From assembly GCA_902554035.1 (NCBI GenBank), contig CACDMX010000009.1:1-35583 (forward strand): a stretch of 35,583 bases of DNA, given 5' to 3'. The stretch is from an uncultured Pelagibacteraceae bacterium (GTDB lineage Bacteria; Pseudomonadota; Alphaproteobacteria; Pelagibacterales; Pelagibacteraceae). Positions 6,349 to 15,333 of this stretch are shown here, in pieces. Numbering within the stretch: position 1 is the stretch's first letter; each line of letters begins with the position of its first letter. Both the position numbers and the translations under genes were made by a program. The notes below the pieces were generated by a model. It did not search any database. It was not told where the DNA came from and saw only the letters and a program-made list of their open reading frames with translations.

Positions 6349-7825
6349 TTTTAATCAATCTTAAGTGCAGTTGTTTAGGCTGCATTTTTAGTTTAGCTTT
6401 ACCTCTTCCAGATAAGCTCGGATTATTCATAAAATATTCATGAGCTGAAAAGGAATCGTTATTACTATATTTAATTTTTTTATAATTACCATCAGCATTG
6501 AGCTCCCAGCTCTGATTAGTATCAAGATAATTTGCTAACATTATTTGATCTAAAATTTGCTCATGAACAGTTTCATTTTCAATTGGCACTAGAAGTTCTA
6601 CTCTTCTATTTAAATTTCTCGGCATTAAATCGGCTGAAGAAATATATACTTTTGCATTTCTATTAGGCATTTTTTTTGTACCATTACTAAAGCAGTAAAT
6701 TCTAGAATGCTCTAAAAATCTTCCTATGATACTTTTCACAACTATGTTTTCTGATCTATCTTTAACTCCTGGTCTTAAACAACAAACACCCCTTACAAAT
6801 AAATGAATTTTTACACCAGCATTCGAAGCTTCATAAAATTTATCAATAATTTCTGGATCTACTAAAGAGTTCATTTTTGCCCAAATAGCTGCAAATTTTC
6901 CATTTTTAGAATTTTTAATTTCAGCATCAATATTTTCATTTAAGGTTTGCCTCATATTTACTGGCGAAATAGACATTTTATTTAAATTTTTTGGTTTTGC
7001 GTATCCTGTTACATAATTGAAAAACTTTTCAACATCTGATGCCATTTTCTTATCACAACTAAATAAAGACAAATCAGTGTAAATTTTAGCATTTACTGGA
7101 TGATAATTGCCAGTTCCTAAATGAAAATAAGTTTGTATTTTACCCTGTTCTCTTCTTAAAACTAATGATGATTTTGCATGAGTTTTATATTTAGCAAAAC
7201 CATAAACAATTTGAACACCTACTTTTTCTAAACTTCTTGATAGTTGAATATTAGCTTCCTCATCAAATCTAGCTTTAATTTCAATTAAAGCGGTAACTGT
7301 TTTTCCGTTCTCTGCAGCGGTTATTAAAGCTTTAACAATTGGTGAGTCTAGAGTTGTTCTATATAAAGTTTGTTTAATAGCTATAACTTTTTTATCATTT
7401 GCTGCTTGGTTTAAAAATTCAATTACTGAGTCAAATGTTTCAAAAGGATGATGAACAACTAAATCTTTCTTTTTAATAGTTTCAAAAAAATTATCATTAT
7501 ATTCTTTTAATCTTTCAACTTCTCTAGGCGTAAAATGCTTAAATCTTAATTTTGGATTTTTTACTTTACATATTTGATCTATATCTTGAATTCCAACAAG
7601 GCCAGATACATCATAAATATAGTCAGGATTTATATCTAATTTATTAGTTATAAATCTTACCAATTCGTTATCGCTATTTTCAAGAACCTCTAAACGAACA
7701 ATATCACCCGTTCTACGTCTTTTTAAAGCCAATTCAAAAGATCTAACTAAATCTTCTGCTTCCTCTTGAATCTCTACATCGCTGTCTCTTATTACTCTAA
7801 AAATCATTTTATTTTCTAAAATTTT
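6335..7825 (-). CDS. ppk: Polyphosphate kinase Ppk1, N-terminal part missing
   Basis: Makes polyphosphate from ATP. About 490 C-terminal residues are present against roughly 690 in the family; the N-terminal domain and part of the head domain are absent. Visible landmarks, numbered from the first Met at 7807: FRVIRDSDVEIQEEAEDL (3-20), HHPFETFDSV (119-128), IAIKQTLYRT (142-151), KARFDEEANI (178-187), and the two catalytic-site histidines H210 (KTHAK) and H229 (YFHLGTGNYHP). FRVIRDSD normally lies some 230 residues into Ppk, so the Met at 7807 is not the true start. The frame stays open to about 7858, but homology fades near 7825, at the palindromic junction with bamA. Overlaps ppx by 14 bases. 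Confidence 0.9.
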   Translation of the reverse strand, partial: KILENKMIFRVIRDSDVEIQEEAEDLVRSFELALKRRRTGDIVRLEVLENSDNELVRFITNKLDINPDYIYDVSGLVGIQDIDQICKVKNPKLRFKHFTPREVERLKEYNDNFFETIKKKDLVVHHPFETFDSVIEFLNQAANDKKVIAIKQTLYRTTLDSPIVKALITAAENGKTVTALIEIKARFDEEANIQLSRSLEKVGVQIVYGFAKYKTHAKSSLVLRREQGKIQTYFHLGTGNYHPVNAKIYTDLSLFSCDKKMASDVEKFFNYVTGYAKPKNLNKMSISPVNMRQTLNENIDAEIKNSKNGKFAAIWAKMNSLVDPEIIDKFYEASNAGVKIHLFVRGVCCLRPGVKDRSENIVVKSIIGRFLEHSRIYCFSNGTKKMPNRNAKVYISSADLMPRNLNRRVELLVPIENETVHEQILDQIMLANYLDTNQSWELNADGNYKKIKYSNNDSFSAHEYFMNNPSLSGRGKAKLKMQPKQLHLRLIKSGSN

Positions 7826-7839
7826 AAAGATCTTTAAAA
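7822..7839. other. 18-bp perfect palindrome at the ppk/bamA junction
   Basis: TTTTAAAGATCTTTAAAA reads the same on both strands. It lies exactly between the point where Ppk homology ends (minus strand) and where BamA homology begins (plus strand). Both genes lack their 5' parts and face away from each other here. A palindrome at such a breakpoint fits fold-back or template-switch joining, either during amplification and assembly or in the genome. Confidence 0.85.
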
Positions 7840-7841
7840 AA

Positions 7842-9218
7842 TTAAAGAATGAATATTATTCATTAAGAAAAATTGAAAAATTATTAGATACAATTGATCA
7901 AATTGCACTTTTGGAAAATTATGATTTTATCGATGCGGTTGTAAATGAAGAGACAGTGGATGGTAATAAATTAAACCTAACTTTCACAATTCAAGAGTCT
8001 GAGAAATTTTATGTAGAAAGAATAAATGTTTTGGGCAATCATATAACACAAGAGAATTTTATCCGAAACCAGTTTGTTGTTGATGAAGGAGATCCTTTTA
8101 ACAAAATTTTACACAATAAAACAGTTAATACTTTAAAAGGCAAAGGTATTTTTTCAGATGTTGAATCTCAAGTAAAAGATGGAACTAAAGCTAATCAAAA
8201 AATTATAGATATTACAGTCACAGAAAAAGCAACAGGTGAAATATCTGCTGGTGCAGGATATGGAACAGATGGAAGCACATTTGGTTTTGCAGTGTCTGAA
8301 AATAACTTTAGAGGAAAAGGAATTAATTTAAAAACAACCTTGCAAGTAAGTGAAGAAAAAATTAAAGGTTTATTTAGTTATACTCATCCAAATTTTAATT
8401 ATTCTGATAGAGCTTTAACAACGACCGTACAAAGTACATCTACAGATAAATTAGATGATTATGGTTATAAATCATCTGTAAATTCCATCGCATTAGGAAC
8501 TAGATACGAGCAGTATGAAGATTTATTTTTCAGCCCAAGATTATCTATAGGAAACGAAAGTTTAGAAACAGATGATAGTGCTGCTGCAAATCTAAAAAAA
8601 CAAGAAGGAAGTTATTTTGATTCATCATTACTATATTCTTTTACGTATGACAAAAGAAATCAGCCATATAGACCTACGTCAGGTTTTATGAGTAGATTTA
8701 CGCAAAGCTTGCCATTAGTTTCTGATGGATCTCCCATTTTAAATGGATATGAGTTAAACGCGTATAAAGAAATTGTTGATGATATGGTTTTTAGTTTCTC
8801 TTTGTATGGTAGAGCTATTAACTCTTTAACAAATGATGATGTAAGGGTGTCTAAAAGATTATTTATACCTAGTTATAAGTTGAGAGGTTTTGAATCAGGA
8901 AAAATTGGTCCCAAAGATGAAGGAGACTACATTGGAGGAAACTACGCAACAGCATTAAATGCCTCAACAACAGTGCCTTACATATTTCAAACTTTAGAAA
9001 CGCTAGATATGAAAATGTTTTTAGATGCAGCTAATGTTTGGGGTGTTGATTATTCTGATACTATAGACGAATCAAATGTAATTAGATCTTCCATTGGAGT
9101 TGGAGTTGATTGGTTTACTGTTATAGGTCCACTTAACTTTTCAATTTCTCAGCCTGTTACAAAAAAAAGCACGGATAAAACTGAAAAATTTAGATTTCAA
9201 ATTGGAACGACTTTTTAA
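7842..9218 (+). CDS. bamA: Outer membrane protein assembly factor BamA, 5' part missing
   Basis: Core of the BAM complex, which inserts beta-barrel proteins into the outer membrane. Only the C-terminal 458 or so residues are present, against roughly 750-800 in the family. The signal peptide and the first POTRA domains are absent. Homology begins near the sequence NEYYSLRKIEKLLDTIDQIA (from about 7848), the second half of POTRA 3. POTRA 4-5 follow (FYVERINVLGNHITQENFIR), then the Omp85 barrel with the LRGF motif (KLRGFESG) and a terminal Phe, as expected for barrel proteins. The frame is open far upstream, so the TTG at 7911 is only an artefactual start. skp follows without a gap (the bamA stop overlaps its ATG). 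Confidence 0.9.
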   Translation, partial: LKNEYYSLRKIEKLLDTIDQIALLENYDFIDAVVNEETVDGNKLNLTFTIQESEKFYVERINVLGNHITQENFIRNQFVVDEGDPFNKILHNKTVNTLKGKGIFSDVESQVKDGTKANQKIIDITVTEKATGEISAGAGYGTDGSTFGFAVSENNFRGKGINLKTTLQVSEEKIKGLFSYTHPNFNYSDRALTTTVQSTSTDKLDDYGYKSSVNSIALGTRYEQYEDLFFSPRLSIGNESLETDDSAAANLKKQEGSYFDSSLLYSFTYDKRNQPYRPTSGFMSRFTQSLPLVSDGSPILNGYELNAYKEIVDDMVFSFSLYGRAINSLTNDDVRVSKRLFIPSYKLRGFESGKIGPKDEGDYIGGNYATALNASTTVPYIFQTLETLDMKMFLDAANVWGVDYSDTIDESNVIRSSIGVGVDWFTVIGPLNFSISQPVTKKSTDKTEKFRFQIGTTF

Positions 9219-9742
9219 TGAAATATTTAAAAATTATTTTTTTAATTCTTATTTTACAAGGTTTTAATAATTTTGTTTTTGCTGAAACTAAAATTGCTTT
9301 TATAGATATGCAGTTTATAATGGATAAATCGTTAGCTGGGCAATCTTTAAAAAAACAGTTGGAAAATCTTCATAAGAAAAATTTAGAAAATTTTAAAAAA
9401 AAAGAAGATTCTTTGAAAAAAAAAGAACAAGAGGTTTTGGCTAAAAAAAATATTTTATCAAAAGATGAATTTGAAAAAGAGATATCTAATTTAAGAAATG
9501 AAGTAAAAAATTATAATAATGAACGTAAAGAAAAAATAAACTCTCTAACAAAAAAAAGACTACAATCGATGGAAAAAATAGTTAAAACACTTACTCCAAT
9601 TCTTACAGAGTATTCTCAAGTAAAAAATATTTCTATTGTTATGGATAAAAAAAATATAATAGTAGGAAAAACTGAGCTAAATATTACAAAAGAAATTCTT
9701 TCTTTGTTAGATGATAAAATCAAAAAAATTAAATTAAATTAA
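9218..9742 (+). CDS. skp: Periplasmic chaperone of the Skp/OmpH family
   Basis: A 174-residue protein that would hold unfolded outer membrane proteins in the periplasm. It has a clear signal peptide (residues 1-22, cleavage after FVFA). The OmpH start KIAFIDMQFIMDKSLAG follows, then a long Lys/Glu-rich helical region (about 45-125) that forms the tentacle-like coiled coil, and a C-terminal beta segment (ISIVMDKKNIIVG). The length is ordinary for the family. Its ATG shares a base with the bamA stop, and fabZ begins five bases after its own stop. The bamA-skp pairing is conserved in Gram-negative bacteria. Confidence 0.9.
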   Translation: MKYLKIIFLILILQGFNNFVFAETKIAFIDMQFIMDKSLAGQSLKKQLENLHKKNLENFKKKEDSLKKKEQEVLAKKNILSKDEFEKEISNLRNEVKNYNNERKEKINSLTKKRLQSMEKIVKTLTPILTEYSQVKNISIVMDKKNIIVGKTELNITKEILSLLDDKIKKIKLN

Positions 9743-9747
9743 TTCAA

Positions 9748-10197
9748 ATGTCAGAAACATTAAATAAAACTCAAATCCAAAACTTATTACCTCATAGAGA
9801 GCCCATGCTTTTAATTGATGAATTAAAAAATATTAAAAAGTTATCTTCTGCAACGGCAATTGTTAATGTTAAAAAAGATAGTTTTTTCGTTCAAGGACAT
9901 TTTCCTGGTCAACCAGTAATGCCTGGAGTTTTAATAGTTGAAGCTTTTGGACAATCTGCAGCTGCACTTACGGCCCATGGACTTGAAAAAGAAGTTTATG
10001 ACAATAAATTAGTTTTTTTAATGAGTGTAGAAAAAGCAAGGTTTAGAAATCCCGTTATACCTGACTGTAAATTAGAACTGAATATTGAGGCAATAAGATC
10101 ACACGGTAAAGTTTGGAAATACAAAGGTGAGGCCTTTGTTGAAGGAAAAAAAATGGCTGATGCACAATGGTCAGCGACCATAGTAGATAAGAAATAA
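9748..10197 (+). CDS. fabZ: 3-hydroxyacyl-ACP dehydratase FabZ
   Basis: Cytosolic hot-dog enzyme that removes water from 3-hydroxyacyl-ACP in fatty acid elongation; it also balances the 3-hydroxyacyl pool used for lipid A. It has 149 residues, normal length. The catalytic pair is visible: H51 in GHFPGQPVMPGVL and E65 in IVEAFGQSAA. The N-terminal LLPHREPMLLID block is the family signature. It lies in the lipid A operon, before lpxD here; the order lpxD-fabZ-lpxA is more common in other Proteobacteria. A 55-base gap separates it from lpxD. Confidence 0.96.
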   Translation: MSETLNKTQIQNLLPHREPMLLIDELKNIKKLSSATAIVNVKKDSFFVQGHFPGQPVMPGVLIVEAFGQSAAALTAHGLEKEVYDNKLVFLMSVEKARFRNPVIPDCKLELNIEAIRSHGKVWKYKGEAFVEGKKMADAQWSATIVDKK

Positions 10198-10252
10198 TTA
10201 GCAATAAATCTTGATAAGCTTTTAATTTTAGTTTTGATATTAAAATGTATCA

Positions 10253-11233
10253 ATGATTAATCCTTTTTTTAAAAACAATGGTCCTTTTGAAATAAACAAA
10301 TTACTAAATTTAATAAACATCAAAAATAGTCAAAATTTTAAAAATAAAAAAATTCATGATATAAAAGATTTGGTTACCTCTACTCACAAAGACATTTCTT
10401 TTTTTCATTCAAAGAAATATGAAACACAAGCGATTAATACTAATGCATCTTTTTGTATTACTACAGAAAAACTTAAAAATCTCTTGCCAGCAAGTTGTAA
10501 CAAAATAATTGTTGATAATGTATTATTGACAACAGCTAAAATAACAAAAATTTTTTATCCAGACTCCATTAATGATAATTTTGACTCAACAGTTAAAGAA
10601 ATAACAAAAACAATTTTTAAAAAAAAAGTAAAATATGGAAAGAATGTTTTGATTGGAAAGAATGTTAAAATTGGAAAAAATTGTTTAATTGGTCATAATT
10701 CTATAATTGAGAAAAATGTTATAATTGGAGATAATTGCTCTATTGGTTCTAATGTAATTCTGAGAAATACAATTTTAAAAAATAATATAAATATTTTAGA
10801 CGGTTGTGTGATAGGAAAAAAGGGTTTTGGTTTTTTTCCAAATAATGAAAAAAACTATCGTTATCCACAAATCGGTCTTGTCATAATTGAAGATAACTCA
10901 GAAATTGGATGTGGTTCCACTATTGATAGAGGATCTATTTCAAATACGATAATTGGAAAAAATACATATCTGGATAATCAAATTCATATTGCCCATAACG
11001 TTAAAATTGGGAACAATTGTATAATTGCTGGGCAAGTAGGTTTTGCAGGAAGTTCAACTATTGGAAATAATGTTATGATTGGGGGCCAAGCAGGAATTTC
11101 AGGACATTTAAAAATAGGTAATAACATACAAATAGGCGGTGGAAGTGGCGTAATAAGAAACATTGATGATAACAGTAAAGTAATGGGTTACCCAGCTAAG
11201 AATTTAAAAAAATTTATAAAAGAAATTAATTAA
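10253..11233 (+). CDS. lpxD: UDP-3-O-acylglucosamine N-acyltransferase LpxD
   Basis: Third step of lipid A synthesis: adds the second 3-hydroxyacyl chain, at N-2. It has 326 residues. An N-terminal uridine-binding domain (about 1-110) is followed by a left-handed beta helix built from hexapeptide repeats (about 125-300, runs of I/V-G-x-N). The active-site motif HIAHNVKIGNN at 245-255 includes the catalytic His (H248 by alignment with HIAHN in other LpxD proteins). A short C-terminal helix (YPAKNLKKFIKEIN) ends the protein. lpxA starts one base after the stop. The nucleotide-level repetition in this gene simply reflects the hexapeptide code. Confidence 0.95.
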   Translation: MINPFFKNNGPFEINKLLNLINIKNSQNFKNKKIHDIKDLVTSTHKDISFFHSKKYETQAINTNASFCITTEKLKNLLPASCNKIIVDNVLLTTAKITKIFYPDSINDNFDSTVKEITKTIFKKKVKYGKNVLIGKNVKIGKNCLIGHNSIIEKNVIIGDNCSIGSNVILRNTILKNNINILDGCVIGKKGFGFFPNNEKNYRYPQIGLVIIEDNSEIGCGSTIDRGSISNTIIGKNTYLDNQIHIAHNVKIGNNCIIAGQVGFAGSSTIGNNVMIGGQAGISGHLKIGNNIQIGGGSGVIRNIDDNSKVMGYPAKNLKKFIKEIN

Positions 11234-11234
11234 G

Positions 11235-12017
11235 ATGATTCATAAAACTGCAATAATTGATAAAAAAGCAAAAATCTCTGAGTCAGCAATCATCGGCCCA
11301 TATTCTGTAGTTGGTCCAAACGTTCAAATTGAAGAAAAAACGATAGTTGAGTCTCATGTTAATTTAAGTGGACATACTAAAATTGGAAAAAATAATAAAA
11401 TTTATCCATTTGCTTCAATTGGAAGTAATCCACAGGATTTAAAATATAAAGGAGAAAAAACAGAATTAGTTATTGGAAACAACAACGTTATTCGAGAGTA
11501 TGTTACCGCCAATCCTGGTACAGCTGGTGGTGGAGGCATAACAAAAATTGGCGACAATAATTTATTAATGATTGGTGTACATATAGCTCACGATTGCATT
11601 ATAGGAAATAATATTGTTATAGCTAATAGCGCTGCTATTGCTGGTCACGCAGAAATTGAAGACGATGTTATAATTGGTGGAAATTGTGGTGTGCAACAGT
11701 TTTCAAGAATAGGAAAAATGGCAATGATTGGTGGAATGACAGGTATTTCAAGAGATGTAATTCCATATGGTGTTTCCTATGGAAATAGAAATTACCTTAA
11801 TGGAATAAATCTAATTGGTCTTAGAAGAAGAAATGTTCCAAATAAAGATATTATAACTTTAACGGAAGCTTATAAAGAGATTTTTAAAACAGAACAATTA
11901 TATGACAATCTTAAAAATCTAAATGGAAAGTTTAATGAGAATAGTTATGTTAAAGAAATAGTTAATTTCATAAATAAAGATAAAAAAAGACCAATTTGCA
12001 CACCATTTAGTAAATAA
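11235..12017 (+). CDS. lpxA: UDP-N-acetylglucosamine O-acyltransferase LpxA
   Basis: First step of lipid A synthesis: transfers a 3-hydroxyacyl chain from ACP to UDP-GlcNAc. At 260 residues it matches the family length. Residues 1-190 are a hexapeptide-repeat beta helix; the active site is in GVHIAHDCIIGNN, with catalytic His at 119. The RGT-type insert appears as NPGTAGGGG near 93-101. The helical C-terminal region (about 200-260, GLRRRNVPNKDI) is typical. lpxI begins two bases after the stop. No sign of truncation. Confidence 0.97.
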   Translation: MIHKTAIIDKKAKISESAIIGPYSVVGPNVQIEEKTIVESHVNLSGHTKIGKNNKIYPFASIGSNPQDLKYKGEKTELVIGNNNVIREYVTANPGTAGGGGITKIGDNNLLMIGVHIAHDCIIGNNIVIANSAAIAGHAEIEDDVIIGGNCGVQQFSRIGKMAMIGGMTGISRDVIPYGVSYGNRNYLNGINLIGLRRRNVPNKDIITLTEAYKEIFKTEQLYDNLKNLNGKFNENSYVKEIVNFINKDKKRPICTPFSK

Positions 12018-12018
12018 A

Positions 12019-12807
12019 ATGATAGGTTTATTTTTTGGAGAAACAATATTTCCAAAGCTAATATTAAAAAATATCAAAAAAAAAAAATTAAAATATTTAA
12101 TTATAGATCTATCAAAGAAAAATATATTTAAAAAAAATTCTAATTCATACCGTATAAGCATCGGACAATTTGGTAAAATTTTAAAGATTCTTAATCAAAA
12201 TAAATGCAAAAAAGTCATTTTTGCTGGCAAAATAGAAAAACCTAAATTTTCAGAATTAAAATTAGACGCTACAGGAATTTATTATATACCTAGAATTATT
12301 AAAGCTGCCAAAAAGGGTGATGCAGCAATATTAAAAGAATTAATAAAAATCCTATCTCTAAAAAAAATAAATATAATAAGTTCAGTCTATTTTAACCCAG
12401 AATTATCGTTAAAAAGCGGTCATTATACAAAGCTAAGGCCCAATAAACAGGATTTAACCGATATTTCAAAAGGTATTAGAATACTTCAAAGATCAAATGC
12501 TTATGATCATGTTCAGGCCGTAATAATAAAAGATAATTTAGTCTTAAAAGAAACATCAAAAGGAACTAAAAAATTACTTCATTCAATTAAAAAAAATATA
12601 AATAAAAGTGGTGTTTTAATTAAATTTCCAAAAAAAAAACAAGATCTTAGAGCAGATCTACCAACAGTTGGTATGGACACTTTTAAAGATTGTAAAAGAG
12701 CAGGCCTCAAGGGAATTGTTTTAAAAAGTAAAAAAAATATATTTCTAGAAAAAGAAAAGTGTATAAATTTTGCTAATAAAAATAAAATGTTTATTTTTGT
12801 GAAATGA
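12019..12807 (+). CDS. lpxI: UDP-2,3-diacylglucosamine pyrophosphatase LpxI
   Basis: Alphaproteobacterial alternative to LpxH: hydrolyses UDP-2,3-diacylglucosamine to lipid X and UMP (LpxI family, formerly DUF1009). It has 262 residues. Family landmarks are KKVIFAGKIEKPKF near 64-77, the GDAAILKELI stretch near 96-105, and the C-terminal catalytic segment DLRADLPTVGMDTFKDCKRAG at about 214-234 with conserved Asp residues. The position directly between lpxA and lpxB is the usual one. It overlaps lpxB by four bases. No lpxH is visible in the window. Confidence 0.93.
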   Translation: MIGLFFGETIFPKLILKNIKKKKLKYLIIDLSKKNIFKKNSNSYRISIGQFGKILKILNQNKCKKVIFAGKIEKPKFSELKLDATGIYYIPRIIKAAKKGDAAILKELIKILSLKKINIISSVYFNPELSLKSGHYTKLRPNKQDLTDISKGIRILQRSNAYDHVQAVIIKDNLVLKETSKGTKKLLHSIKKNINKSGVLIKFPKKKQDLRADLPTVGMDTFKDCKRAGLKGIVLKSKKNIFLEKEKCINFANKNKMFIFVK

Positions 12808-13934
12808 AAAAAGTGTTTATATTAACAGGTGAACCATCAGGTGATAAATTGGCATCAATGGTAATTTCAAAACTTATGCAAAAAAATCCAGAAATTGAGT
12901 ATCTTTCTGTGGGTGGATCAAATCTTTCTAATCTAGGAATAAAATCTATTTTCGATATTAAAGAGATTACCTTTATGGGATTTACAAGTGTTTTAATGAA
13001 TATATTTAAAATTAAAAGTAAAATAAATCAATCTGTAGAACAAATTATAAAATTTAAACCTGATATATTGTTTAGCGTCGATAGCCCTGACTTCACATTA
13101 AGGGTGGCTGAAAAAGTAAAAAAAATTAATCCAAATATTAAAACTGTACACTATGTTGCTCCACAGGTTTGGATATGGAGAGAGGGTAGAGTTAAAAAAT
13201 TTAAAAAATTTGTTGATCATTTTTTATTATTATTTAACTTTGAAAAAAAATACTTTGATAAAGAGGATATTTTAAATACTTTTGTAGGTCATCCATTGTT
13301 AGAAAAAAATAATTCAAAAATTGATATATCCAATATATCAAAAGGCAAAAAAATTATATCTATCTTTCCAGGCAGTCGTTCATTTGAAACAAGTGTCCTT
13401 TTACCTATTTTATTTGACTTTATTAAATTAATGAATGAAAAATTTAATGAATTTCTCTTTGTCATACATGCAACAGAGGATAATAAGGATGAAATTAATG
13501 AAAAGTTAAAACCCCATAATTTTAATAATGTAGAAACTATATCTGAAAAAAATATCAAATCTGTAGTTTTATTAAATTCATTATTTGCTGTTGCGAAATC
13601 TGGCACTGTTTCTTTGGAAATTTGTAATGCTAAGGTACCTTCAATTATTATATATAAAATTAATTTTATTAATTATTTAATTATGAAGTCTCTTGTTAAG
13701 GTAAAATTTGCAAATATTATTAACATCATTAACAATAAAGAGATTATTCCTGAACTTTTACAAAAAGAATGTAATGCAAAAGAAATTTTTAAGTCTGTTA
13801 TTTATTTTTTAAAAAATCCTGACTATGCAAAGCAACAAATTCAAGTTTGTGAAAAAACTTTAGATCAGATTAGATCAAAAAGCTCCTCAGGCGAGGAGGT
13901 AGCAAAAATATTAAGCAAATATCTTATTTCCTAA
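12804..13934 (+). CDS. lpxB: Lipid A disaccharide synthase LpxB
   Basis: Joins lipid X to UDP-2,3-diacylglucosamine. The 376-residue GT-B (GT19) glycosyltransferase has the N-terminal motif TGEPSGDKLA at about 7-16 and VGGSNL at 37-42. Other landmarks are FSVDSPDFTLRVA (catalytic Asp region), HYVAPQVWIWREGR and the C-terminal donor-site FPGSR. KSGTVSLE near 265-272 is the UDP-binding motif. It is the last gene of the envelope operon. Its stop codon lies inside the end of the convergent gltX: the two overlap tail-to-tail by 24 bases, leaving no room for a separate terminator. Confidence 0.96.
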   Translation: MKKVFILTGEPSGDKLASMVISKLMQKNPEIEYLSVGGSNLSNLGIKSIFDIKEITFMGFTSVLMNIFKIKSKINQSVEQIIKFKPDILFSVDSPDFTLRVAEKVKKINPNIKTVHYVAPQVWIWREGRVKKFKKFVDHFLLLFNFEKKYFDKEDILNTFVGHPLLEKNNSKIDISNISKGKKIISIFPGSRSFETSVLLPILFDFIKLMNEKFNEFLFVIHATEDNKDEINEKLKPHNFNNVETISEKNIKSVVLLNSLFAVAKSGTVSLEICNAKVPSIIIYKINFINYLIMKSLVKVKFANIINIINNKEIIPELLQKECNAKEIFKSVIYFLKNPDYAKQQIQVCEKTLDQIRSKSSSGEEVAKILSKYLIS

Positions 13935-15311
13935 TCTTTTTATAACCTCATCTTTGCCAAGAGAAACTATTATATCATATATTCCTGGTCCAAATTTAGA
14001 TCCTGTTAAAACAATTCTGAGTGGCTGACCTACGCCTTTAAAATTTGTATTATTTGACTTAATTAAATCATTTATAATAGGTTCTAATGTCTCTCTGTTA
14101 AACTTATTTAATTCAGAAATTTTACCATGAAATTCTGATATGATCTTTTTAGAGGTTTCGTCAATTAATTTTAGATCATCATCATTAAAATTTACCTTAT
14201 CTGAAATTATATATTGAGAATTTCTATAAATATCTTCTAAGGTTTTTGCTTTGTTTTTTAAAAAAGGTAGTGAGTTTTGTATTTTTTCTATTTTATCAAC
14301 TGGAATTTCTTTTTTATATGAGGCGCAGTATTCATTTAATAAATTGTAAAGATTATTCTCATCAATATTTTTTATATAGTGTTCATTCATTGATAAAATG
14401 CGACTCATGTCTAGTTTTGACGGAGATTTTCCAATGCCCTCTAAATTGAAATATTTAATACTTTCATCTAAATTAAAAATTTCTTTATCTTTAAATGACC
14501 AGCCTAATCTAAGAAGATAATTTCTGAGAGCATCTGATATAATTCCAATTTTTGAATAATCATCTAAAGTTGAAGCCTTATCTCGTTTTGATAATTTTTT
14601 ACCATCTACTGTATGAATTAATGGAATATGTGCAAACGATGGAAGTTCCCATTTCATCGCTAAATATATTTGCATTTGCTTAAAGGTATTAATTTTATGA
14701 TCATCACCTCTAATTATATGCGTTATATTCATTATATGATCATCAACTGATGCTGACAAATTATAGGTTGGTGTTCCATCATTTCTTAGAATTACAAAAT
14801 CTTCAATGGTATTATTTTCAATTTGAACATCTCCTTGAACTAAATCTTTTAAAACTGTTGATCCATCAATTTTGCTCTTAAATCTAATAACTGGCTTGAT
14901 ATTTTTAGGCACTTCTGTATCAGTTTTATCACGCCATTTTCTGTCATAGATATATGGAATTTTTTTTTGTTTTGCTCTTTTTTTTTGTTCTTCTATTTCT
15001 TCGTTTGAGCAATAACACTTATAAGCATTTCCATTTCTTAATAATTCATTTACGATCTCAACATGTTTCTCTTTTTTACTTGACTGAATATATTCACTAC
15101 CATCATAATCAATACCTATCCATTTGAGTGATTTAATAATTTGATCCTTATATTCATTTTTAGATCTTTCTTTATCTGTGTCCTCTATTCTTAAATGAAA
15201 ACTTCCTTCATTATTTTTAGCAAATAACCAATTGAATAATGCAGTTCTAACTCCACCTATATGCAAAGGACCAGTTGGTGATGGAGCAAATCTTGTTGCT
15301 ACTTTTTTCAT
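13911..15311 (-). CDS. gltX: Glutamyl-tRNA synthetase GltX
   Basis: Charges tRNA-Glu (and tRNA-Gln in species without GlnRS). It has 466 residues, normal length. The class I signatures are PTGPLHIGG (12-20) and KLSKRD (239-244). FAPSPTGPLHIGGVRTALFN and HLRIEDTDKERS are typical bacterial GltX blocks. A CYC with nearby Cys (YKCYCSNEE, about 97-105) may be a partial zinc knuckle. It follows lexA by 22 bases on the same strand and converges with lpxB. A discriminating versus non-discriminating role cannot be decided here; many Alphaproteobacteria carry two GltX copies. Confidence 0.96.
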   Translation of the reverse strand: MKKVATRFAPSPTGPLHIGGVRTALFNWLFAKNNEGSFHLRIEDTDKERSKNEYKDQIIKSLKWIGIDYDGSEYIQSSKKEKHVEIVNELLRNGNAYKCYCSNEEIEEQKKRAKQKKIPYIYDRKWRDKTDTEVPKNIKPVIRFKSKIDGSTVLKDLVQGDVQIENNTIEDFVILRNDGTPTYNLSASVDDHIMNITHIIRGDDHKINTFKQMQIYLAMKWELPSFAHIPLIHTVDGKKLSKRDKASTLDDYSKIGIISDALRNYLLRLGWSFKDKEIFNLDESIKYFNLEGIGKSPSKLDMSRILSMNEHYIKNIDENNLYNLLNEYCASYKKEIPVDKIEKIQNSLPFLKNKAKTLEDIYRNSQYIISDKVNFNDDDLKLIDETSKKIISEFHGKISELNKFNRETLEPIINDLIKSNNTNFKGVGQPLRIVLTGSKFGPGIYDIIVSLGKDEVIKRLGNKIFA

Positions 15312-15333
15312 TAAAAATGTTTAGACTATTTTA

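Noticed and set aside
7911-7913. TTG as true bamA start
   Set aside because: BamA homology (POTRA 3) continues upstream of it in the same frame; signal peptide and early POTRA domains are absent.
10630-11200. Short repeated words such as ATTGGAAA(A)AAT suggesting a repeat array or CRISPR
   Set aside because: They are the hexapeptide codons of the LpxD beta helix, of irregular spacing and in frame.
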